Shown: in pieces, positions 43,724 through 52,532 of the stretch
Layout of the letters: each line of letters starts with the position of its first letter
Numbering within the stretch: position 1 is the first letter of the stretch
DNA from: JANQJA01 sp040880285
GTDB taxonomy: Bacteria; Pseudomonadota; Gammaproteobacteria; Pseudomonadales; Azotimanducaceae
Assembly (NCBI GenBank): GCA_040880285.1
Contig: JBBDIT010000041.1
Span: forward strand, 1 to 64,000
Direction: 5' to 3'
Length of the DNA: 64,000 nucleotides
Program-made: the position numbers and the translations under genes
Notes under the pieces: model-generated
The model's input: the letters and a program-made list of their open reading frames with translations, nothing else
What the model was told of the DNA's origin: nothing
Databases searched by the model: none

Positions 43724-44545
43724 ATGCGATACCAGAAGATTGAAGTCGAACCGCTGACGCCGCGGATTGGTGCGATTATCCACGGGGCTGACTTGACGCA
43801 GGTCATATCCGATGAGCTGTTCGAGGAGATTCACCATGCCTTTATGGATCACCTGGTATTGTTCTTCCGGCGTCAACCCATGACGCCGGAGCAACATCTG
43901 GCATTTGGCCAGCACTTTGGCGAGCTCCACATTCATCCGGCTGCCCCTTATGAGGACGATAACCCTGCCTTAATGAAGATTCATACGGACAAGTCTTCAT
44001 TCCGGAACAATGGTGAAGGCTGGCATTCCGATGTATCCGCTGACCTTGAGCCACCCATAGCGAGTATCCTGCACATCCACCAGACGCCTTCACATGGTGG
44101 TGATACGCTCTGGGCAAACATGTACTCGGCCTATGACGCGTTGAGCGAGCCTGTACAAAAGCTGTTGTCAGCTTTAACCGCCGTGCATGCGGCAGACTAT
44201 TCCGGCTTTTATGGTGAGCACAAGCCGCAGCGGGAAAACCCGAATGCAGAGCATCCGGTGATTCGCACACACCCGGTGACGGGCCGTAACGCCCTTTTTG
44301 TCAACAGCGGTTTCACCAGGCGGATCAAGGGGCTGAGTCGGACTGAAAGTGATGCGCTGCTCGGGATGCTGTTTGACCATGTCAAGAATCCAAATTTCCA
44401 TTGTCGGTTTCAGTGGGAGCCTGACTCGGTTGCACTATGGGACAACCGTTGCACCCAACACATGGCGGTCTGGGATTACTATCCGGAAACTCGCTCGGGT
44501 ATTCGTGTGACGGTCAAGGGCGATCGGCCGTTTTACTCAGGTTGA
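43724..44545 (+). CDS. TauD/TfdA-family Fe(II)/2-oxoglutarate dioxygenase
   Basis: The 273-residue enzyme has the 2-His-1-carboxylate triad: H101-x-D103 in WHSDVSA and a distal His at about 246 in DNRCTQHMAVWDYY, with a downstream Arg in GIRVTVKGD for 2-oxoglutarate. EPLTPRIGAIIHGADLTQ is the usual N-terminus. TauD-like enzymes hydroxylate sulfonates, sulfate esters, herbicides or other small acids. No sulfonate transporter is adjacent, so the substrate is open. A GTG one codon upstream is in frame. Confidence 0.9.
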   Translation: MRYQKIEVEPLTPRIGAIIHGADLTQVISDELFEEIHHAFMDHLVLFFRRQPMTPEQHLAFGQHFGELHIHPAAPYEDDNPALMKIHTDKSSFRNNGEGWHSDVSADLEPPIASILHIHQTPSHGGDTLWANMYSAYDALSEPVQKLLSALTAVHAADYSGFYGEHKPQRENPNAEHPVIRTHPVTGRNALFVNSGFTRRIKGLSRTESDALLGMLFDHVKNPNFHCRFQWEPDSVALWDNRCTQHMAVWDYYPETRSGIRVTVKGDRPFYSG

Positions 44546-44877
44546 TCCTGCTTGCAACGATAGACTTCGAAAGCCTGTTCGCCGTTGGTCATGGGGCCTT
44601 TTTCAACAATCGCATCGCCGCCCATAGATGCGGCAGCATTTTTGGCGAGGTTGAGTAACTCCATCGCGACCTTTTCTTCATCGCGTTCATACAGGCCCAC
44701 TTTGGTAGCAGAGCGCGACGTGGTCGCGCCGATGCGCTGGCAGAGACCAGTTGCTGACGCGGGTATGAGTGCAACGCTCTCGCCGCCTTCTTCAAGGGAC
44801 ACCCAGGTACAGGCGGTCATCGCAAGGGATATTAATGCCCATGCCGTAAACGTCGTCAGTTTGAATGGTTGATTCAT
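44533..44877 (-). CDS. DUF4156-family lipoprotein
   Basis: The 114-residue protein has a lipoprotein signal peptide ending in a lipobox-like LAMTAC with Cys at residue 23, and a small domain with the DUF4156 pattern (VSLEEGGESVALI, LCQRIGAT, LLNLAKNAAASMGGDAIV). Function unknown; a YjfN/RcsF-like fold role in the envelope is only a guess. It overlaps the dioxygenase gene tail-to-tail by 13 bases and sits four bases after the DUF502 gene. Confidence 0.75.
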   Translation of the reverse strand: MNQPFKLTTFTAWALISLAMTACTWVSLEEGGESVALIPASATGLCQRIGATTSRSATKVGLYERDEEKVAMELLNLAKNAAASMGGDAIVEKGPMTNGEQAFEVYRCKQDQPE

Positions 44878-44880
44878 TGC

Positions 44881-45501
44881 TTATTCCTTACTCGTTGAGG
44901 GCTCATCAGGAGCTTTGTCAGTTTGTTGATGGCGTTGGACGCCGGCGGTGACCACGAACTTCATTGCGTCCTCGACACCCATTGCAACCGGTGTTAACCG
45001 GTCTTTATCTATGGTGAGAGTATAGCCACCAATCTGGTAGCTCATTGGACAGTACACCATCAATCGCGTGCCGTCTTCATTACCAAATTGAGGGTTTGAG
45101 TTGGTGACAAATCCCATCACCTCCACACCATCGAACAAATTGACCATGACCGGTTTGCCGATCTCCCCTTGACGATTTGAATCCCCGATGAATGCGACCA
45201 GGTCTCGTATCGTTGAATAGACGGTTTTTACCAGGGGGATTCTTGACAGGATCGCATCGCTGGCAGGGACGAACAGATCCAAAAGCGGTAACCGGATCAG
45301 CAATCCCACCAGAGTGACACCGACAACCGAAATGATCAGGCCCAGTCCAGGCCAGTAGTAATTGCTGGGTATCAGAACGCGAAGCGTGTCACCCACGATC
45401 TGTTCTGAGGACACAGCGAGAAAGTAGATGAGATACAGGGTCAATGCGACGGGTAGTATGGTTGCCAGACCTGTCAGGAAAGCGGTGCCAAGGAATTTCA
45501 T
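44881..45501 (-). CDS. DUF502-family membrane protein
   Basis: The 206-residue protein has two N-terminal membrane helices (about residues 5-29 and 50-70) and the DUF502 motifs FLTGLATILPVALTLYL, RIPLVKTVYSTIRDLVAF and a C-terminal cytosolic beta-rich domain (VMVNLFDGVEVMGFVTN). Family function is unknown. It is transcribed with the downstream DUF4156 lipoprotein, an envelope-related pair. Confidence 0.88.
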   Translation of the reverse strand: MKFLGTAFLTGLATILPVALTLYLIYFLAVSSEQIVGDTLRVLIPSNYYWPGLGLIISVVGVTLVGLLIRLPLLDLFVPASDAILSRIPLVKTVYSTIRDLVAFIGDSNRQGEIGKPVMVNLFDGVEVMGFVTNSNPQFGNEDGTRLMVYCPMSYQIGGYTLTIDKDRLTPVAMGVEDAMKFVVTAGVQRHQQTDKAPDEPSTSKE

Positions 45502-45638
45502 ATTGATAGCCAGTCAAGAGTATTTGGATTGTGACAGTATAAACTCCTCGGCATCACTCTCAATTGGCAGCTTGTCGGTTTTCCCTTGCGGCGCCATTAT
45601 TGGGCCTGCCGAATCCATTGTTCGAGGTACGATCAGGT

Positions 45639-46487
45639 ATGAGTAGAACGTTTTATATAACAGAAGTATTCTCCGAGGCACCCTACGGTGGGAATCAGCT
45701 GGCGACGGTGCTGGATGCCAGTGACATGTCCATGAATGAAATGCAGAAGATTGCGCGTGGGTTTAATTTCTCCGAGACAACGTTTATCGTCGGTGGCAAC
45801 CATAAAGATGGATTCGACGTCAGAATTTTCACTCCTGCCGGGGAACTGCCGTTTGCCGGGCATCCGACACTGGGCTCGGCCTACCTGGCCCGCCAGCTAT
45901 ATTGCCGTGGTGACGAATCAGTGGTTCAACTTAACCTGGGGATTGGCCCGATTCCGGTAACCTTTGCCGACGATGATGTCTTGTGGATGAAGCAGAAAGC
46001 GCCGGTGTTCGGGGACATCATCGCAAGAGAGCAGGTCGCAGCGACACTGGGTTTGTCTGTCGCTGACCTTAGCGATACAAATCCGTGCCAGTATGTCTCC
46101 ACCGGGCTTGAATTTCTCATCGTGCCGCTCGTTTCGCATTCGGCGCTCCAAAGAATAAAGATACAGAATGATGATTTTGGACACGGCCTGTTCGCATTTT
46201 GCCCCCAGGGCTACACCGCGAATCAGCAAATCAGTGCCCGAATGTTTGCAGCTTCCCTTGACGTTATTGAGGACCCGGCGACCGGCAGTGCAAATGGATG
46301 CCTCGCGGGTTATCTGGTGGAGCACAAATTTTTTGGCGATAGCGCAGTGGATGTTAGAGTTGGCCAGGGATATGAAATTGCCAGACCATCGACACTGTAT
46401 CTGCAGGCGCGGAAGTCGGATGGTGAATTTGACGTCAAAGTTGGTGGCAAAGTCAGAATTGTGGCCCAGGGCGAGTGGAAACTTTAG
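45639..46487 (+). CDS. PhzF-family isomerase/epimerase
   Basis: The 282-residue protein has the PhzF double hotdog/DapF-like fold: TEVFSEAPYGGNQLAT, the catalytic Glu at residue 46 in GFNFSETTF, PFAGHPTLGSAYLA and EDPATGSANGCLAGYL. PhzF in Pseudomonas isomerises a phenazine precursor; most homologues have unknown substrates and no phenazine genes are present here. I start at the ATG giving the family N-terminus; a longer frame adds 25 unrelated residues. Confidence 0.9.
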   Translation: MSRTFYITEVFSEAPYGGNQLATVLDASDMSMNEMQKIARGFNFSETTFIVGGNHKDGFDVRIFTPAGELPFAGHPTLGSAYLARQLYCRGDESVVQLNLGIGPIPVTFADDDVLWMKQKAPVFGDIIAREQVAATLGLSVADLSDTNPCQYVSTGLEFLIVPLVSHSALQRIKIQNDDFGHGLFAFCPQGYTANQQISARMFAASLDVIEDPATGSANGCLAGYLVEHKFFGDSAVDVRVGQGYEIARPSTLYLQARKSDGEFDVKVGGKVRIVAQGEWKL

Positions 46488-46547
46488 TCTCAAGATAAGG
46501 TATTCTTGCCAGACGGTACCGGTCATAAGAAAAATTGTGGGGCAAGC

Positions 46548-46973
46548 ATGTTTAAACAGAATCTGCAGATGATGCCGCCGCATGGCCAGGCTCTCGGCAT
46601 AGAGCTTGTGGGCCAATCCGGCAGGCTGGTGACGGTCAAGGTGCCCTATGCCAGGCATCTGGTGGGTGACCCGGATACCGGCGTAATTCATGGCGGCGTT
46701 ATAACAGCGACACTCGATAATGCTTCTGGCTGGGCGATTCGATGTCATGAAGATTGGGAAGAGGGGCTCAGCATGGCGACGCTCGACATTCGGATTGATT
46801 ACATGCGACCTGCTGAGCCGGGAGAAGACCTTGTGGTTGAAGCAGAATGCTTCAAGATGACGAGAAATGTCGCCTTTGTAAAAGCGTTAGCCCACCAGGG
46901 TGATCAGGATGATCCAGTTGCGACCTCGGTTGCTGCGTTTATGATGGGTACACCGTCGGGGCCAAGGCAATGA
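46548..46973 (+). CDS. PaaI-type hotdog acyl-CoA thioesterase
   Basis: The 141-residue protein has the PaaI motif VIHGGVITATLDNASGWAI and RIDYMRPAEPGEDLVVEAE. It should hydrolyse acyl-CoA, often phenylacetyl-type or medium-chain esters. It overlaps the next, similar gene by four bases (ATGA). An in-frame start 14 codons earlier is possible, but the ATG behind GGGGCAAGC fits the family. Confidence 0.88.
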   Translation: MFKQNLQMMPPHGQALGIELVGQSGRLVTVKVPYARHLVGDPDTGVIHGGVITATLDNASGWAIRCHEDWEEGLSMATLDIRIDYMRPAEPGEDLVVEAECFKMTRNVAFVKALAHQGDQDDPVATSVAAFMMGTPSGPRQ

Positions 46974-47407
46974 AAATATTACAACAATTGCGTGAAGAAG
47001 GCCGTGCAGATGATATGCAAGCGCTCATTGCGCACATTCCGTATGCCGGCTTTTTGGGGCTAGAGGTAGATCGAAAGGGAAGTGAAATCACAACGATTAT
47101 GCCATTCAAAGAGTCCCTGATCGGCAATGTCAATTTGCCGGCTATTCATGGTGGCGCAATCGGTGCGATGCTTGAGCTCACTTCGGTAATCCAACTGTTG
47201 TTTGATACATCCTGCGAACGTTTGCCCAAGACCGTGGATATTTCCATCGACTATCTTCGTTCTGGCAAGCCTGAAGCTATTTTCGGCCGTGCCATCGTGA
47301 CGCGCCAGGGCAGGCGGGTCGCGAATGTCAGGGCCGAGATCTGGCAGGAAGAAAAAGCGAAACCGATTGCCGCCTCCCACGGCCATTTCCTGCTGGCGCC
47401 AGTATAG
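46970..47407 (+). CDS. Second PaaI-type hotdog thioesterase
   Basis: The 145-residue protein shows the same fold (AIHGGAIGAMLELTSVIQLL, SIDYLRSGKPEAIFGRA) and overlaps the preceding thioesterase. In this copy the segment after HGG has Glu in MLELTS, the position where catalytic acids sit in hotdog thioesterases, whereas the first copy has LDNAS. The two may form a heteromer or act on different esters. A thiolase gene follows after 99 bases. Confidence 0.87.
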   Translation: MKILQQLREEGRADDMQALIAHIPYAGFLGLEVDRKGSEITTIMPFKESLIGNVNLPAIHGGAIGAMLELTSVIQLLFDTSCERLPKTVDISIDYLRSGKPEAIFGRAIVTRQGRRVANVRAEIWQEEKAKPIAASHGHFLLAPV

Positions 47408-47506
47408 GAACGCCCCCAGGGGTTACGGCGGGGCAGATGGCTGATATGCTATGGCGTCCGAAATTCAGGTTATTTGAGCTGTTCACTTTTAACGAGAGAG
47501 GCCCCA

Positions 47507-48673
47507 ATGGGTGATGTATATATAGTAGAAGCTTGTCGCAGTCCGATTGGTAAGCGCGGTAAGGGCCTGGCGGGTCTGAAACCTGCCGACCTTTTGGGTG
47601 CAGTGCAGAAGGCTGCGCTTGAGCGGAGTGGTATTCCTGCTGAAAAAATCGATCAGGTGATCGGTGGTTGTGTCTCCCAGGTCGGTGAACAGTCATTCAA
47701 CATTGCCCGGATCGCCTGGTTGTCCCAGGGGCTCCCAATGGAAGTCGCAGCGACCACGGTGGATTCCCAGTGCGGTTCCAGTCAGCAGGCAACGACGATG
47801 GGCGCCACCATGGTTGCGTCGGGTATCGAGAACATCATTATGAGTTGCGGCGTCGAGATGATGAGCCGTGTACCCCTTGGGTCCAATATGAAAGACGGCT
47901 CTCCCATGGGCGAAAGTTACGCACAACATTACCAGCCCACCAGCCAGTTTATGGGTGCGGCGATGATCGCAGAGGAATATCAGGTCACTCGCGATGATAC
48001 TGACCAGTTTGGACTTGAAAGCCAGCAGAAAGCGATCAGGGCCTGGGAGGAACATCGTTTTGATCGGGAGGTTGTTCCCATTGAGGCGCCAGTGCTTGGC
48101 GAAGACTTCAAGCCAACCGGCGATACACGGATTATTTCAAAAGATGAGGGCTTGCGTGAGACTACACTTGAGGGACTCAAGCAGCTTGATGCGGTGCCTG
48201 GCCAGGAGATTCATACAGCAGGGACCAGCTCGCAGGTGTCTGATGGTGCGGCGGCAGTGATTATGGCGTCTGAACAAGCGGTGAAAGCCCTAAAGTTAAA
48301 GCCCCGGGCCAAAATTATTGCAACCACCCTGGTGGGGGTGGATCCTGTGACCATGTTGAAAGGACCGATACCAGCGACGCGTAAAGTGCTTGAACGCGCG
48401 GGGCTTGAGGTCGGTGACATCGATATATTTGAAGTCAATGAAGCTTTTGCATCTGTTGTCCTGGCCTGGGAAAAGGACCTTGGCATTGATCATGAAAAGG
48501 TTAACGTCAATGGGGGCGCCATTGCGCTGGGGCACCCGACAGGATCAACCGGTGCGCGCCTCATTACGACTGCCTTGCACGAACTCGAGCGCCGTAAGGG
48601 TAAGTACGCTTTGATTGCAATGTGCTGTGGTGGTGGTCTGGGTACCGGCACTATTATCGAACGGCTGGAATAG
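47507..48673 (+). CDS. Acetyl-CoA acetyltransferase/thiolase
   Basis: The 388-residue thiolase has the acyl-binding Cys at residue 89 in DSQCGSSQQA, the EVNEAFASV motif, GGAIALGHPTGSTGARL and the C-terminal catalytic Cys in MCCGGGLGTG. It cleaves 3-ketoacyl-CoA or condenses acetyl-CoA. Family resemblance is to thiolases acting with steroid or lipid catabolism rather than PhbA specifically. The ATG at this position follows AGAGAGGCCCCA; a longer frame adds 11 residues. Confidence 0.92.
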   Translation: MGDVYIVEACRSPIGKRGKGLAGLKPADLLGAVQKAALERSGIPAEKIDQVIGGCVSQVGEQSFNIARIAWLSQGLPMEVAATTVDSQCGSSQQATTMGATMVASGIENIIMSCGVEMMSRVPLGSNMKDGSPMGESYAQHYQPTSQFMGAAMIAEEYQVTRDDTDQFGLESQQKAIRAWEEHRFDREVVPIEAPVLGEDFKPTGDTRIISKDEGLRETTLEGLKQLDAVPGQEIHTAGTSSQVSDGAAAVIMASEQAVKALKLKPRAKIIATTLVGVDPVTMLKGPIPATRKVLERAGLEVGDIDIFEVNEAFASVVLAWEKDLGIDHEKVNVNGGAIALGHPTGSTGARLITTALHELERRKGKYALIAMCCGGGLGTGTIIERLE

Positions 48674-48689
48674 ACCAGCCCAACCCGGG

Positions 48690-50117
48690 TCAGTTGCGTT
48701 GCGGCCAGGGCGCCATGTCGATAAAGACGGGATTGGAGTAGAACCAGAGATCCTGCCAGGGATCTTCATCGTTCGCGTCCTGTTCCGGTTCCGCCTCGTC
48801 GGTGTTTGTGCCACGTACGCGAATATAGGATGGGCCCTTGATAGGCACAACGTGCGTCATGCTGAGGTACTCTCCGTCTGCGTGCCAATCGTCCACGGTG
48901 AAACGCTTCAACACCCTCGTTGAGTCGTTGGAATCTACCGTTTTGTCTGCCACGGGGCCCGTTACGTCGCCGACAATCAGGTCGACCCGCTTGACTCTCG
49001 GGTTGTCCCCATTGTGATTGGGAACGTCTGGATCGCGCAGTCGGATTCGAACACTGACCTCCGCGGTACCGGGTAATGTGAGGCTGCCTCCAATTTCAGC
49101 GGATTCGGACTCGCCCATAACCTCAACGTAAAGCTCGGAAACCAGGTCGCCAGTGGTTACGAAGATCCTTCCGTCCCGCAATGATGACAGGATTGCGGCA
49201 TGACTTTTTTCTGCATAGACGTAGGTTTTCGAATATTCTCCGGGCCAGAAATCAATACCACCTTCGGTATGGTGCACGTGAGAGTCTGAATTAGCAGTAA
49301 TCCACCAGCGTCGGCCCTCACCCAGCATCGAGTCCCAGAACCCGCCCAGGCGTGCTGTCATTTGGTCGAACCCGCCCATGGTCGGGAATTCCCGGTATGC
49401 CCCACGCGCGACCTTTCGTTCACTTAATGTAGCCGCCTGGTGGCCCGGCGCACCGGCCATGCCGACCGCGACATTCGGAGCAGCGTCATTCCAGCCACGC
49501 AGTTCACGCGGTTCGTCCAGGCCATATGCACCTGGTCCGGTCGCCGATCGGGATGGATGGTTTGCAATGACGACCGGTTTTTCCTTAAGGCCCGCCATGG
49601 TTTTGAGCGCAGTGATCATGGTTTGCTCACGGTCGCGTTCCGGTTCAGGCGGCCAGGGCTCGTATTTGTCAAAGCTTGACTCCAGTTCCATGAGGCGTTC
49701 ACGTTCGTCTACGGTAAACGGAATAATCAGGCTGGAATGATCGGCGGCGGGCGTATTGAGTTCCATTCCATAGAATTGGATGACATCCGGCAAGGCTGCA
49801 CGCGATTGCTGAAGTTCTGGATATGCCTTGTCGAAATTGATCTTGCTGTGATTGGGACCACCATGATCGGTTGTGACGATCCAGCTGAGACCAAAGGTGC
49901 GAGCCATCAACGCATTCATGGGAGTCGGGTAGATCGCGTCTCCACCAATTGTATAGTTCGGTAAATTCTCGCGATCATAACCGACGCTGTAGCGGCTGTG
50001 GATATGGTGGTCCCCGGCGAGCCAGGACTCGCCAGTTTGCGGCTCTTCACGGTCACCCAGAGCGCAGCTGGACAGCAATAATGCAGCTGCAATCGCCGCT
50101 GGTATCGTTAAATGCAT
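48690..50117 (-). CDS. CehA/McbA-like (PHP-fold) metallohydrolase lipoprotein
   Basis: The 475-residue protein has a lipoprotein signal (LLLSSCAL, Cys at 18) and an N-terminal PHP-type metal motif, AGDHHIHSRYS, followed by IVTTDHGGPNHSKI, VIANHPSRSA and a later ANSDSHVHH, all histidine/aspartate clusters of the CehA/McbA group. A beta-rich C-terminal part (about 330-460) follows. It probably cleaves phosphate- or carbamate-type esters outside the cytoplasm; substrate unknown. It converges with the thiolase gene. Confidence 0.82.
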   Translation of the reverse strand: MHLTIPAAIAAALLLSSCALGDREEPQTGESWLAGDHHIHSRYSVGYDRENLPNYTIGGDAIYPTPMNALMARTFGLSWIVTTDHGGPNHSKINFDKAYPELQQSRAALPDVIQFYGMELNTPAADHSSLIIPFTVDERERLMELESSFDKYEPWPPEPERDREQTMITALKTMAGLKEKPVVIANHPSRSATGPGAYGLDEPRELRGWNDAAPNVAVGMAGAPGHQAATLSERKVARGAYREFPTMGGFDQMTARLGGFWDSMLGEGRRWWITANSDSHVHHTEGGIDFWPGEYSKTYVYAEKSHAAILSSLRDGRIFVTTGDLVSELYVEVMGESESAEIGGSLTLPGTAEVSVRIRLRDPDVPNHNGDNPRVKRVDLIVGDVTGPVADKTVDSNDSTRVLKRFTVDDWHADGEYLSMTHVVPIKGPSYIRVRGTNTDEAEPEQDANDEDPWQDLWFYSNPVFIDMAPWPQRN

Positions 50118-50172
50118 GGGTCGACTTCCTTACCACAATAGATAACCAAGTGTACCGTAAATAGGTGCAGGA

Positions 50173-50544
50173 TTATTTAGCCGTGGCGTGATCAATGGCG
50201 GCGTCACCCCAGCCCACCAATACGCCGTCGATAAACACAAGTGGTGTGGTTTCATTCCTGGTGGTGAGGCCGTCATCGGATACACGATGGGTCCGGTAAT
50301 AGAGCACTCGAAATTTCTGGCCGGCTCGGACGAAGGCATCCACAAAGTCGGGCTCGCCCAGTTCACGCACGATGGAGGCTTCGCTCCGGCCGAGTTCCAT
50401 CCGGTTGATGGCACGTTCGTTGCGGGACTGGCGTGACTTCCAGTTGTTCTCCTTGTACTCATCATCTGTATTGACGGTAATTACACAGCCAGTAGTCAGT
50501 GCCAAAGTCAGTGGCATTAGCAATAGTAACCTTGTCTTGCTCAT
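50173..50544 (-). CDS. DUF3192-family lipoprotein (BamE-like fold)
   Basis: The 123-residue protein has a lipobox Cys at residue 20 (ALTTGC) and the DUF3192 pattern: NERAINRMELGRSEASIVRELGEPDF, FRVLYYRTHR and TTPLVFIDGVLVGWGD. The NRMELGRS..IVRELGEP stretch is like BamE/SmpA. Role unknown. I start at the ATG that gives the signal peptide; a longer frame adds 22 residues. Confidence 0.8.
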   Translation of the reverse strand: MSKTRLLLLMPLTLALTTGCVITVNTDDEYKENNWKSRQSRNERAINRMELGRSEASIVRELGEPDFVDAFVRAGQKFRVLYYRTHRVSDDGLTTRNETTPLVFIDGVLVGWGDAAIDHATAK

Positions 50545-50717
50545 ATCGTTCCCCAGTTTTCTGATTCTTGTTCGATGATACTGACGCAGCTGCTCTGCGC
50601 CGGAGATCACCGGTAAAGTGCAGCAATTGCCATGCCAAACAATAAGTCATTATAAAACAAGAGCTTATTTCTAACGGGAATCAAGTGAAGTCCTTTCGGA
50701 AGCAAAAGTTGGCGAAA

Positions 50718-52151
50718 TTAACGAACCGGACGGCTCGCCAGGGATGCACGAGTTGCATCATAGCTGGACTTGTCAATGCGGTATTTGGCATAGAACCCGG
50801 CAGCGATGAGGCCCGGCAATATGGTCATGGGAGAGTCGATGACCCCGAGCCACCAGATGATGTCCTGATCCACCTCGCCTGGAACCGCCTTCTTCGGGAA
50901 TGCAATCAGCCACATGGCAAAAGTTGCGATGCCGTGACCTATGGAATTATCCAGCTTGGCAAAAAAGGTTCTGGCCGAGTACAGAATACCTTCCTGACGT
51001 AAGCCATGTTTCAGGTCTATTTCGTCGGCCACGTCCGCTAGCGCGGACATGACGCTGATGTTCAACATACTGCCGGCCAGGGAGCCAAGGGCGGCGCAAA
51101 GGACGAGTGAAGGAAACAGGGCCGCGGTGTGGTTTTCCGGAAATAGCCCCATTAGTCGCAGTACCACCGGCAGCGCCGGAAACACCGAGAGCATCACGGC
51201 GGTGACGACGATAACCCGGCGTTTATCAAAGTAGGAGTGAAGGTGAGCCGAGATTGCAAAGCCGACCGCATAGCCAAACAGGCTGGGATAGAACCGCAGA
51301 CTACCAATGGCCTCGGATGGCAATTCCCAATAATAGATCTCCATGTAGGTCCCGATGCCGCCACGTACGCCCAGCATCAGGGACAGGCAGAAGTATGCCA
51401 GCATCAGGAACAGGTAATTACGATTGGAGAAGGCAGTAATGAGGTCGCGCACGAAGTCCATTGGTTTGAACGCCAATGCGTCCGCCGCCGGTTGCGGCAG
51501 GTGAGGAATCCGGTCACGCGTAAGCCAGGCGGAAGAAAACAGGACCACCAGGATCACGATGGCGATTGCGACGGAAAAAGGTGCATAGGCCGCTGGATTG
51601 AGAAAGCCATTACCGAATTGTGCCGCGGATGCAAAAAAGACGATGGTATTCAGCTTGAACATGGCAGCGCCACCAAGCCAGCCGAAGAAGTTGTTATAGC
51701 TCATCACCTTCGAGCGTTCGGTGTAATGCTGCGAGAGTTCGCCGCCGAGCGCGAGATGTGGTACATGATAAATCGTCATAAATGTGCGCATGGCGATGGC
51801 CCAGAAGGTCAGCCATGCAAACAGCTGCAATTCTGTCATGTCGGTAGGCGGGTTATAGATACACCAGAATGAAAGCGCGATAGGCAGCGGTGCGGCGAAC
51901 ATAAAAGGATGGCGCCTGCCCCATTTTTTTGAGCGAAAGCGATCGGAGAAGGAACCCATAAACGGGTCGGATATCGCATCGACAAATATCGCGATGGTCG
52001 GGGCAAGTCCCGCCATCCAGATTTCAATGCCCAGCACCTGATTGTAGTAGAGCGTCACCAGAGCCGCATAACTGTAGAGTGCCAACGTCTCGGCCGTTGA
52101 GCCAACACCAAAAGACAGCTTTGTCTTCATCGACAACGATTGGTCGGTCAT
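50718..52151 (-). CDS. GPH-family MFS sugar/cation symporter (MelB-like)
   Basis: The 477-residue 12-helix protein has the glycoside-pentoside-hexuronide:cation symporter motifs: LYSYAALVTLYYNQVLG in helix 1, DAISDPFMGSFSDRFRSKKWGRRHPFMF, and YHVPHLALGGELS. It imports glycosides or related solutes with Na+ or H+. It is divergent from the large TonB receptor, with a 381-base region between, so the two may supply one substrate across both membranes. A fragment of a second GPH gene lies at 55489-55803. Confidence 0.88.
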   Translation of the reverse strand: MTDQSLSMKTKLSFGVGSTAETLALYSYAALVTLYYNQVLGIEIWMAGLAPTIAIFVDAISDPFMGSFSDRFRSKKWGRRHPFMFAAPLPIALSFWCIYNPPTDMTELQLFAWLTFWAIAMRTFMTIYHVPHLALGGELSQHYTERSKVMSYNNFFGWLGGAAMFKLNTIVFFASAAQFGNGFLNPAAYAPFSVAIAIVILVVLFSSAWLTRDRIPHLPQPAADALAFKPMDFVRDLITAFSNRNYLFLMLAYFCLSLMLGVRGGIGTYMEIYYWELPSEAIGSLRFYPSLFGYAVGFAISAHLHSYFDKRRVIVVTAVMLSVFPALPVVLRLMGLFPENHTAALFPSLVLCAALGSLAGSMLNISVMSALADVADEIDLKHGLRQEGILYSARTFFAKLDNSIGHGIATFAMWLIAFPKKAVPGEVDQDIIWWLGVIDSPMTILPGLIAAGFYAKYRIDKSSYDATRASLASRPVR

Positions 52152-52532
52152 GCCAGGTCAAATAAGTGTCCGCAGAAGCGTTAGGGTATAACGACTCGTG
52201 TCCGCCGGGAAAGAATTATTCTCAAGCTAGTGTTTGCACTTGCCTATCTCGGCAATCAATGGACTGCTGCCTGCCTGACCTCGCCCGGTATCAATAGGTT
52301 CTCGGATATTTATTGAAAGTCCTTGATTTTGGCAATCGGACATCGGAAACTCCAAGAGTCGGCTGTATCTCTGGCGCTATTCGGCTTTCACCCGGATGTA
52401 GTAGTTCTCGGAGTTGGACCTGCTTTGGCAGAACAATAAGAGCAAAAAGAAGAGATGCTGAGTAAGGGGGAATCCTGTCGCCGGACACGATTTCAGTGCG
52501 TCTCTTGATAATAAAATTATTGGAGGGAAGGC
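52152..52532. promoter_or_regulatory. Divergent control region of GPH transporter and TonB receptor
   Basis: These 381 bases contain no convincing gene. The last part is AT-rich (TTGATAATAAAATTATTGG, 52504-52522), and GGAGGG before the ATG at 52533 is a strong ribosome-binding site. I see no clear operator palindrome; promoters for both genes must lie here. Confidence 0.45.

Noticed and set aside
45639..46487. Phenazine biosynthesis locus
   Set aside because: Only a PhzF-family gene is present; this family is widespread and no phzABCDEG genes accompany it.
45918..46748. Long open frame on the minus strand opposite the PhzF-like gene
   Set aside because: It is antisense to a well-conserved gene, has no recognisable domain and an unnatural residue mix.
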